DNA of 5,978 bases from JAADHY01 sp964428935 (GTDB taxonomy: Bacteria > Planctomycetota > Planctomycetia > Planctomycetales > Planctomycetaceae), in assembly GCA_964428935.1 (NCBI GenBank), contig CAYSAG010000320.1, forward strand, positions 1 to 5,978. Reading direction: 5' to 3'. The notes below the pieces were generated by a model. The model made no database searches. It was not told the DNA's origin and was given only the letters and a program-made list of their open reading frames with translations. This document shows, one piece after another, positions 1-4,721 of this stretch (the first letter of the stretch is position 1; the number at the start of each line of letters is the position of its first letter). A program made the position numbers and the translations under genes.

Positions 1-25
1 GAAGGGACTTTACCGATTTTGACGG

Positions 26-1183
26 TCAGTCCTGCTTTGCCGAGCGGCGTCGGAGTTCGGTGGAGGAAACGTCGGCCCGAAAAACAGACTCCGGCAGCTC
101 TACGAACAACTGCCGCAGCCGGGCAGGGACCGGCAGGTCGGCCAACGTGCAGAACCGGCCGTCCGTCAGCCGGCCGGCGACCAGGAACCGGCAGCCGCGT
201 GCCGCCAGTTGCTCCAAAGCGGCCAGCATTTGTCGTTCGCTGTCTTGGTAGAAGCGAGGCTCCAGCACGCGGACGGCCGTGTCGAAGCCGACGACGAAAG
301 TCACGCCAGGGAAGACGACCGACTTTTCGACAAACGTCGCGGCTCGCGTCAGCGCGGCCGGAGCGTCGAGCGGTCGGCACCGTTCGTCCAGAGTGAGGTA
401 GTCGAGCGGAGGCTTGTCGGCGTTGAACAGCGTCAGCTCGTACGCCACCGGCCCTCCCAGCTGCTGCTCCGCCGCTCGACGCAGCAGCCGGTGCCCCTCG
501 TGCAACGGGTCGAAGCTTCCACACAACAGGCCGACGGGGCGGGGTTGGAGGTCGTTTTGGAACGAGCCGTCCGGCAGTCGCCAGACGACCGGCCGCCGGC
601 CTTCGGCCAGGTCGACCAGTGGCCGCTCCGCCCGCCTTTGCTCCACGACCACTCGTTCGCCCTCCAACAGCGGCAGTTGGGGGACGCCGGTCAGCCCGCA
701 CGCTTCGGCCACGGCCGCCAGCACCAGTTGCTCGACCACGTCCTCTTCTTCGGCTCGCGTGCGAGCTCCCTTGGTCAGAGTCAGGTGGTAGCAGCGGGTG
801 TGCCGAGCGTCGTGGGTGGCGACCCAGCAGCGGTGGTCGCCTCGTTTCGGGCGGTCGCTGGCCAGCGAGGCCGTGCAGCCCAGTCCGACGGGAACGGCGT
901 GTTGGCGTTCCGGTTCTCGCTGCAGCAACTGGAGCGCCCGCTGCCACGCGGCTGCAGCCAGGAGCAGTCCGGTGCGGCGGCTGCACGCTTGCTCGGGCGG
1001 GCGGCCGAGCCAGTCGGCCAGCGCGGCGGCCGCGTAGGGAACACGAGCCTCCAGCAGCGTCCGCGACGCTCCCGGCACCCTCAGCAGCCGGCCAATGGCT
1101 CCCGTGCCGCCCCCGGTGACGCTCAGAACAAACATTTGCGGCGCGTCGTGGACTTGCTCCAGCACCGACGTCCAGTCCGACAT
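26..1183 (-). CDS. CinA/PncC-like domain fused to NMN adenylyltransferase-like nucleotidyltransferase
   Basis: A 385-residue, probably cytoplasmic protein with two domains. Residues about 15-165 resemble the CinA C-terminal (nicotinamide-nucleotide amidase) fold: SVTGGGTGAI at 21-30 lies where CinA has ESCTGG, RVPGAS at 35-40 and VPY at 48-50 follow the family, and GCTASLASDRPKRGDHR at 102-118 replaces the usual glycine-rich loop. Residues about 215-385 are a HIGH-type nucleotidyltransferase: GSFDPLHEGH at 222-231 is the nucleotide-binding signature, DKPPLDY follows at 256-262, VGFDT at 298-302, and DVSSTELRRR at 371-380 matches the ISSTxxR motif of NMN/NaMN adenylyltransferases. The likely role is pyridine-nucleotide metabolism; the actual substrate is not proven. 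The CinA glutamate is replaced by leucine, so amidase activity is uncertain. The reading frame stays open upstream as far as 1996, but similarity begins at the chosen ATG, which has a good ribosome binding site. It is divergent from mgtE. Confidence 0.85.
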   Translation of the reverse strand: MSDWTSVLEQVHDAPQMFVLSVTGGGTGAIGRLLRVPGASRTLLEARVPYAAAALADWLGRPPEQACSRRTGLLLAAAAWQRALQLLQREPERQHAVPVGLGCTASLASDRPKRGDHRCWVATHDARHTRCYHLTLTKGARTRAEEEDVVEQLVLAAVAEACGLTGVPQLPLLEGERVVVEQRRAERPLVDLAEGRRPVVWRLPDGSFQNDLQPRPVGLLCGSFDPLHEGHRLLRRAAEQQLGGPVAYELTLFNADKPPLDYLTLDERCRPLDAPAALTRAATFVEKSVVFPGVTFVVGFDTAVRVLEPRFYQDSERQMLAALEQLAARGCRFLVAGRLTDGRFCTLADLPVPARLRQLFVELPESVFRADVSSTELRRRSAKQD

Positions 1184-1197
1184 GGCTCCTGGCTCCT
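1184..1197 (-). promoter_or_regulatory. Tandem ribosome binding site of the CinA/NMNAT-like gene
   Basis: Read on the minus strand, AGGAGCC occurs twice in direct tandem immediately before the ATG. The distal AGGAG ends 9 bases before the start codon, a normal Shine-Dalgarno distance, while the proximal one is only 2 bases away. This supports the start at 1183 over any longer version of the protein. Confidence 0.5.
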
Positions 1198-1341
1198 GCA
1201 CCAGACCGCGCGTCCGCAGACCGAGACGTTCCTCCTCAGCGGCCGGTTCGTCCTGAGCGACGGACTCGTCCTCAGCCACCCGTCGCGGTCCGCAGTCGAC
1301 GACGTTGAGTGGGCCCGGCTGGTGAAACCCGGTTGTGGTCA

Positions 1342-1371
1342 AACATTGGAGGGTGGAGCGGCCAGCGTCAA
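1342..1371 (-). promoter_or_regulatory. Weak sigma-70-like promoter candidate for the CinA/NMNAT-like gene
   Basis: On the minus strand TTGACG (1371-1366, 5 of 6 to the -35 consensus) is followed after 18 bases by AATGTT (1347-1342, only 3 of 6 to the -10 consensus). It would give a leader of about 150 bases. The -10 is poor, so this is a candidate only. Confidence 0.25.
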
Positions 1372-1566
1372 GGGGCTGAACCAAAAGCCGACGGACGGGC
1401 TGGGCGGCTGGGTGGGCCACGCGGCAGGGCGGCACGTGGGGCTCCGGCGTTGGCAGACACCACAAGCCGTGTGGCTCCGAGCGACAGGGCCGCACCGCGG
1501 TGTGGCTCGACGCGTCGACGCGCAAGCCGTCCGTCGATTTTTCGGCGGCGAAGCTTGGGGCAGGCC

Positions 1567-1594
1567 TTGGCAAAGCTAGCCGACTCTGGAAAAT
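1567..1594 (+). promoter_or_regulatory. Possible sigma-70-like promoter of mgtE
   Basis: TTGGCA (1567-1572, 5 of 6 to TTGACA) is separated by 16 bases from GAAAAT (1589-1594, 4 of 6 to TATAAT), in one of the few A-rich spots of the region. Transcription from about 1601 would give mgtE an untranslated leader of about 360 bases that includes all the hairpins at 1681-1911. No other plus-strand candidate upstream of mgtE is as good, but short matches like this arise by chance. Confidence 0.3.
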
Positions 1595-1680
1595 GCAGTC
1601 ACTGGTGGCTGGACACCGGTTCGCGTCCGGGCCGCGGTTGTTGCGCCGCCTGCCAGCAGAGTGGTCAGGGGCCGCGAAGC

Positions 1681-1709
1681 CGTTTGCTGGAAGCAGACGT
1701 CGTTTGCTT
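1681..1709 (+). repeat. Alternating inverted half-sites (CGTTTGC / GCAGACG / CGTTTGC) in the mgtE leader
   Basis: CGTTTGCT (1681-1688) faces AGCAGACG (1692-1699): 8 pairs with one G.U and a GGA loop as RNA. The same middle arm, extended to AAGCAGACG (1691-1699), also faces CGTTTGCTT (1701-1709) across one base. The two CGTTTGC copies start exactly 20 bases apart, about two helical turns. The arrangement could be two mutually exclusive RNA hairpins or a protein-binding dyad on DNA. The same arms recur at 3566-3589 upstream of the diadenylate cyclase gene. Confidence 0.45.
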
Positions 1710-1772
1710 GTCGAAGGGAACTTCGGCCAACCGCCAGCGCCGGCACGGCCGTGGCCACGCGTCGAGCAGGTG

Positions 1773-1841
1773 CCCGTTTGCTCACGCCGGGCGACTGCCC
1801 TTTTGCTGCGGCCCGGCTTGGACCGGTCGAGCAAATCCGGG
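1773..1841 (+). repeat. Nested long hairpin in the mgtE leader
   Basis: An outer stem pairs TTTGCTC (1777-1783) with GAGCAAA (1829-1835), possibly extended by CCC (1773-1775) with GGG (1839-1841). Inside it GCCGGGC (1786-1792) pairs perfectly with GCCCGGC (1811-1817) around an 18-base loop. Two 7-base perfect stems in correct nesting are more than a single chance match, though GC-rich DNA makes such pairs common. The loop holds a small GGGC-GACT-GCCC hairpin followed by TTTT. Confidence 0.4.
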
Positions 1842-1843
1842 TA

Positions 1844-1866
1844 GGGGTAGCCCTTGTGGCTGCCCC
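1844..1866 (+). repeat. Nine-pair hairpin in the mgtE leader
   Basis: GGGGTAGCC (1844-1852) pairs with GGCTGCCCC (1858-1866) with one G.U wobble and a five-base CTTGT loop. It begins 2 bases after the preceding nested hairpin and lies about 95 bases before the mgtE start. There is no T-tract after it, so it is not a standard intrinsic terminator. Confidence 0.45.
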
Positions 1867-1869
1867 AAA

Positions 1870-1911
1870 CGCCCCGTAGGCCGGTCTGTGGGGGTCCGGG
1901 ACGGAGGGGCG
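1870..1911 (+). repeat. Third leader hairpin before mgtE
   Basis: CGCCCC (1870-1875) pairs with GGGGCG (1906-1911). Inside it CCGG at 1881-1884 can pair with CCGG at 1896-1899. It follows the 1844-1866 hairpin after 3 bases and leaves about 50 bases to the start codon. It is the least certain of the leader hairpins because G- and C-runs pair easily. Confidence 0.3.
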
Positions 1912-1961
1912 AGCGGTACGGCAGGAACGGCTCGAACGAAACGGAAGGCAAGGGAACGGGA

Positions 1962-3314
1962 ATGGACGAACGACTGCGACAATTGACCGAGGCCATTGCG
2001 TCGGGTGACGCGGCTCGCGTCGAGCAGCAGGTCGACCGAATTCCGAGCGACGACGCGGCCCGTTGCGTTTCCCGTTTGGACGAGCAGCAGCAACTGAAAC
2101 TGCTCGACCTTCTGCCTCCAGAACGAGCCGCTCAGTTGCTGGAGGAGTTGCCCGAGGCTCACGCCGCCCAATTGTTGGAGCAAATGGACCGCAGCGAGGC
2201 GGCGGAAATCTTGAACGAGGTGGCCAGCGACGAACAGGCGGACCTGCTGAACCGCTTGGACGCGGGAGAGGCGGAGGCCATTTTGCGGGCCATGGACCCG
2301 GTCGAGGCGGCGGACGCGCGGCGACTGCGTCAGTACCCCGCCGACACGGCCGGCGGCCTCATGATTTCGGAGTACTTGGCCTACCCAGAAAGCTACACGG
2401 TTGACGACGTTCTGTACGACCTGCGTTCGAACGTCGAGCGGTACCGGAAGTACGACGTCCAGTACGTCTACGTGGTGGACCAGCACGGACGGCTGCGGGG
2501 CGTGCTGCGGTTGCGCGACCTGTTGCTCGCTCGCCCCGACGAGACAATTGCTCGCTTGGCCATTCCCGACCCGCAGTACGTCACCGTGGACGCTTCGCTG
2601 CAAAAGCTGGAACGCTTCTTCGACCACAACCAGCTTTTCGGCGTTCCCGTGGTGGACGCCGACGGCCGTCTGGTCGGCGTGGTCCGTCGGCAGGACGTCG
2701 AGCAGGCGGCCGAGGAGCGAGCCGGACGGTTGATGCTCAAACTGACCGGCATTCTGGGCGGCGAAGAACTGCGAACCATGCCGGCGTGGAAACGCAGCCT
2801 GCGCCGACTGTCGTGGCTGAGCATTAACATTCTGCTGAACCTGGTCGCCGCCAGCGTCATTGCCGTCTACCAAGACACGCTGCAAGCGGTCATTGCCCTG
2901 GCGGTGTTTCTGCCAATCATTTCCGACATGAGTGGCTGCTCGGGAAACCAAGCCGTGGCCGTCAGCATTCGCGAGCTGGCTCTGGGGCTGGTGCGCCCCA
3001 CCGAGGTGCTGTGGGTGGTGGGAAAGGAAGTGGCCGTGGGACTCATGAACGGCGTGGCGTTGGGCGTGTTGCTGGGAGCCATTGCTTTTCTGTGGAAAGG
3101 CAACGTGTGGCTGGGCGTGGTGGTCGGGGCGGCCTTGGCTGCCAACACGGTCCTTGCCGGTGCTCTGGGCGGGGCCATTCCTTTGGTGCTCCGCCTGTTC
3201 AAGCAGGACCCGGCCATGGCTTCGGGCCCCATTCTGACGACCATTACCGACATGTGCGGTTTCTTGTTGGTGCTCAGCACGGCCAGCTTCGTCCTGGACC
3301 GGCTGGCCGGGTGA
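1962..3314 (+). CDS. mgtE: Magnesium transporter/channel MgtE with CBS domains
   Basis: A 450-residue inner-membrane Mg2+ channel/transporter, the usual MgtE length. Residues 1-125 form the helical, glutamate/leucine-rich N domain that senses Mg2+. YPADTAGGLM at 125-134 is the conserved junction into CBS1 (about 134-195), followed by CBS2 (about 200-257, with GVPVVDADGRLVGVV). About five membrane helices follow from residue 286. SGCSGNQ at 324-330 is the pore signature, usually GGNxGxQ. D430 in TITDMCG corresponds to the pore aspartate that coordinates Mg2+ in the Thermus protein. The family is a homodimer whose cytosolic domains close the pore when Mg2+ is high. The ATG at 1962 is preceded by a weak AGGGA at 1951-1955, and the N domain begins directly there. 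A structured leader upstream may regulate it, and a GCGA-loop hairpin follows the stop. Confidence 0.95.
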   Translation: MDERLRQLTEAIASGDAARVEQQVDRIPSDDAARCVSRLDEQQQLKLLDLLPPERAAQLLEELPEAHAAQLLEQMDRSEAAEILNEVASDEQADLLNRLDAGEAEAILRAMDPVEAADARRLRQYPADTAGGLMISEYLAYPESYTVDDVLYDLRSNVERYRKYDVQYVYVVDQHGRLRGVLRLRDLLLARPDETIARLAIPDPQYVTVDASLQKLERFFDHNQLFGVPVVDADGRLVGVVRRQDVEQAAEERAGRLMLKLTGILGGEELRTMPAWKRSLRRLSWLSINILLNLVAASVIAVYQDTLQAVIALAVFLPIISDMSGCSGNQAVAVSIRELALGLVRPTEVLWVVGKEVAVGLMNGVALGVLLGAIAFLWKGNVWLGVVVGAALAANTVLAGALGGAIPLVLRLFKQDPAMASGPILTTITDMCGFLLVLSTASFVLDRLAG

Positions 3315-3335
3315 CGGCCCGACGCCCGACTGGTT

Positions 3336-3362
3336 CTGCCACCGGTGCGAGCCGGTGGTCAG
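3336..3362 (+). terminator. GCGA-tetraloop hairpin after mgtE, terminator-like without T-tract
   Basis: CCACCGG (3339-3345) pairs perfectly with CCGGTGG (3352-3358). A T.G pair closes a GCGA loop (3347-3350), a GNRA tetraloop. CTG (3336-3338) can extend the stem with CAG (3360-3362) across one bulged T. It starts 22 bases after the mgtE stop. Without a T-run it may act as an mRNA 3'-end stabiliser or a factor-assisted terminator rather than a classical intrinsic terminator. Confidence 0.45.
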
Positions 3363-3547
3363 GCGAGCCGTCCGTGGGCAGCCTGTTCCTCGGAGTGTGT
3401 CGCTGACGCCGCCAGCGGGCGCGTTGCGTGCCTGAGGTCGCGTCGGAGCGTCGCTCCTGCCGGCTGGCCGCGGTCTTTCCTTCCCGACTCCGTTCCTGCC
3501 CGCCGCCGGCCCGTCTGGCGGGACTTCGTGCGGCCGTTCTGGTAGTT

Positions 3548-3553
3548 TAGAAT
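3548..3553 (+). promoter_or_regulatory. Possible -10 box of the diadenylate cyclase gene
   Basis: TAGAAT matches 5 of 6 bases of the TATAAT consensus and sits in the only A/T-rich patch of this spacer. No convincing -35 lies 16-18 bases upstream (TTCGTG at 3525-3530 is poor). If used, transcription would start near 3560, placing the dyad at 3566-3589 at the very 5' end of a leader of about 130 bases. Confidence 0.3.
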
Positions 3554-3562
3554 CACGCCGCC

Positions 3563-3592
3563 CAGAGGCAGACGGTGAACCGTTTGCCTGTG
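3563..3592 (+). repeat. Near-perfect dyad upstream of the diadenylate cyclase gene
   Basis: AGGCAGACGGT (3566-3576) and ACCGTTTGCCT (3579-3589) are inverted copies with a single G.T mismatch across a GA centre. CA (3563-3564) and TG (3591-3592) extend it past one mismatch. As RNA it forms a 10-pair stem with a TGAA loop; as DNA it is a good operator shape just downstream of the -10 candidate. Its GCAGACG and CGTTTGC arms recur in the mgtE leader at 1691-1709. Confidence 0.5.
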
Positions 3593-3603
3593 TTCGCGGA
3601 GGA

Positions 3604-3629
3604 GGGGCTGTTGCGCGAAGAGCAGCTCC
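3604..3629 (+). repeat. Second leader hairpin before the diadenylate cyclase gene
   Basis: GGGGCTGTT (3604-3612) pairs with AGCAGCTCC (3621-3629) with two G.U wobbles around an 8-base loop, about 60 bases before the start codon. The stem is moderately strong, and a chance origin cannot be excluded in GC-rich DNA. Confidence 0.3.
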
Positions 3630-3690
3630 GGCGAAGGTAGTGTGGCCCTCGAAAAGCAACAAGTCGGGTCCTCGGGAAGAGGGAGCGGTC

Positions 3691-4641
3691 ATGGCCGAGT
3701 CGACACGGGTTCGTGGAAACGACATTGCGGAAAAAATTTCGCGGGCGCTAATGAACCACGCCGGTCCGATTGCTCAGTCGTGCGGGGCGGCTGCCATTTT
3801 CGTTTACGTCGACGCGTTGGGCGGCGAGCTGCTGCCGACGCCGTCGGGTCTGGAACAGTCGGTCTACTACATTTCGAAAACGGCCGAGGAGCAAGAGTCG
3901 CAGGAGGAGCGGGGGACGCGGTTCCTACGCGTGCCGAACGTTCCGCTCAGCCGAACCGGCCAGGTCAAAATCGCCGTTTTCCTGGCCATGGCCCGCGGGC
4001 TGGTTCGACGGGGAGACGTGATTCTGTGTTTAAGCGGCTTGCCGGACAGCGGCCGGCTCGACTCGCTGTTCATTACTCAAATCGGGCGTGAGTACGAAAT
4101 GTACTTCACGTCGGACACGCCGGAGGCCGCGGCGTCCCAAATCAAGCCCGAAGTCCTGGAACGCGTGGTGAACATTGCCATCGAGCTAGGCTACGAGGGA
4201 CGGGAAGGCAAGCCGGTCGGCGCTCTGTTCGTCATTGGAGACACGGAACGGGTCATGTCGATGTCCCGGCAGCTCATTCTGAACCCCTTCCGCGGCTACA
4301 GCGAGGAAGAACGCAACGTGCTGGACCCCGCACTGGAAGAAACGGTCAAGGAGCTGGCCACGATTGACGGGGCGTTCTTGATTCGAGGAGACGGGGTCAT
4401 TGAAACGTGCGGCGCGTACTTGCGAATTTCCAGTCAAGACGAAGAGTACGAGTTGCCGCAGGGGCTGGGGGCTCGACACCACGCCGCCGCCGGAATTACC
4501 GCCGTGACCAAAGCAATTGCCGTGACGGTGAGCGAGTCGACGGGAACGGTCACCATTTTCCGAGACGGCCGCATTGTGACGGAAATCGAGAAACCGCGGC
4601 GGCTGGACGTGGTTCGCCGCCACTCGCAAGTGGAAGACTGA
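3691..4641 (+). CDS. Diadenylate cyclase (DAC/DisA_N domain) with pyruvate-kinase-C-like N-terminal domain
   Basis: A 316-residue protein predicted to condense two ATP into cyclic di-AMP. Residues about 11-175 resemble the pyruvate kinase C-terminal alpha/beta domain: GPIAQSCGAAAIFVYVDALG at 25-44, then an ARGLVRRGDVILCLSGLPDS segment at 101-120. Residues about 176-295 are the DAC domain, with DGAFLIRGDGVIE from 226, LGARHHAAAGIT at 259-270 and SESTGTVTIFRDG at 281-293. DGA (226-228) is intact; the second active-site motif reads RHH (262-264) rather than RHR. There are no membrane helices, unlike CdaA, and no DisA linker or HhH DNA-binding domain, so the order resembles archaeal DacZ; database pipelines often label such proteins as DisA nucleotide-binding domain proteins. 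The start at 3691 has GAGGGAG at 3679-3685; a longer start at 3640 lacks support. It lies between mgtE and an exported oxidoreductase. Confidence 0.88.
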   Translation: MAESTRVRGNDIAEKISRALMNHAGPIAQSCGAAAIFVYVDALGGELLPTPSGLEQSVYYISKTAEEQESQEERGTRFLRVPNVPLSRTGQVKIAVFLAMARGLVRRGDVILCLSGLPDSGRLDSLFITQIGREYEMYFTSDTPEAAASQIKPEVLERVVNIAIELGYEGREGKPVGALFVIGDTERVMSMSRQLILNPFRGYSEEERNVLDPALEETVKELATIDGAFLIRGDGVIETCGAYLRISSQDEEYELPQGLGARHHAAAGITAVTKAIAVTVSESTGTVTIFRDGRIVTEIEKPRRLDVVRRHSQVED

Positions 4642-4659
4642 GGGCTCGAAGAGCGAAAG

Positions 4660-4681
4660 GGCCGGTTCGCGCAGAACGGCC
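4660..4681 (+). repeat. Hairpin between the diadenylate cyclase and oxidoreductase genes
   Basis: GGCCGGTTC (4660-4668) pairs with GAACGGCC (4674-4681) with one bulged G and a five-base GCGCA loop. It starts 18 bases after the cyclase stop in an 80-base spacer. There is no T-tract. It could mark the 3' end of the cyclase transcript or separate expression of the two genes. Confidence 0.35.
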
Positions 4682-4721
4682 GAAACCAGTCGACGGCAAC
4701 AAAGTGCGAAAGGAGAGGGCA

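Larger units (their letters stand above)
1184..1961. other. Divergent intergenic region (778 bases) with no supported gene
   Basis: This region separates the minus-strand nucleotidyltransferase gene from plus-strand mgtE. Both strands have open frames here, but their translations are arginine-, proline- and glycine-rich, resemble no known family and have no good start sites. I see no tRNA T-arm with matching acceptor, no RNase P, SRP or tmRNA signature, and no insertion sequence ends. About 1200-1560 shows nothing clear beyond the weak minus-strand promoter. The stretch 1567-1961 contains a promoter candidate and several inverted repeats (listed separately) and is best read as promoter plus 5' leader of mgtE. 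Confidence 0.6.
3315..3690 (+). other. Intergenic region between mgtE and the diadenylate cyclase gene
   Basis: These 376 bases hold no supported gene; the open frames on both strands give arginine-rich translations with no family resemblance. The first 50 bases carry the post-mgtE hairpin. About 3363-3540 shows nothing I can name. From 3541 there is a possible -10 box, a strong dyad at 3566-3589, a second hairpin at 3604-3629, and the ribosome binding site GAGGGAG at 3679-3685 just before the cyclase ATG. Confidence 0.6.

Noticed and set aside
209..1579. Long plus-strand frame of 456 residues opposite the CinA/NMNAT-like gene
   Set aside because: It is antisense to a gene with clear motifs. 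Its glutamine/arginine-rich translation is the expected shadow of high-GC codon use.
1614..1632. tRNA T-arm-like sequence CCGGTTCGCGTCCGG
   Set aside because: The loop lacks the conserved adenine, and no acceptor, D-arm or anticodon arm pairs can be found around it.
1660..1740. M-box (ykoK) magnesium riboswitch before mgtE
   Set aside because: A short resemblance (GCTGGAAGC, TTGCTTGTC) to one M-box segment exists, but the conserved upstream core is absent and the order does not fit.
1789..1804. Small intrinsic terminator GGGC-GACT-GCCC-TTTT inside the mgtE leader
   Set aside because: The stem has only four pairs and competes with a stronger 7-base stem (1786-1792 with 1811-1817). It is recorded as part of the leader structure, not as a separate terminator.
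1818..1847. Promoter candidate TTGGAC with GTAGGG 17 bases downstream, before mgtE
   Set aside because: The -10 is essentially unmatched and the site lies within the paired leader region.
1309..1986. Plus-strand frame of 225 residues in the divergent intergenic region
   Set aside because: It is arginine/glycine-rich, overlaps the mgtE start out of frame, and has neither a ribosome binding site nor similarity to any family.
1184..1996. Upstream extension of the minus-strand CinA/NMNAT-like frame by 271 residues
   Set aside because: The extension has no family resemblance, is arginine/proline-rich and runs into the mgtE coding region; the internal ATG at 1183 has a strong ribosome binding site and homology begins there.
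3640..3690. Longer start for the diadenylate cyclase (17 extra residues)
   Set aside because: The extra residues are unlike the family N terminus, and the ATG at 3691 has a well-placed GAGGGAG ribosome binding site.
1782..3725. Minus-strand frame of 647 residues covering mgtE
   Set aside because: It is antisense to a certain MgtE gene, has a histidine/glutamine-rich low-information translation, and no domain is recognisable.
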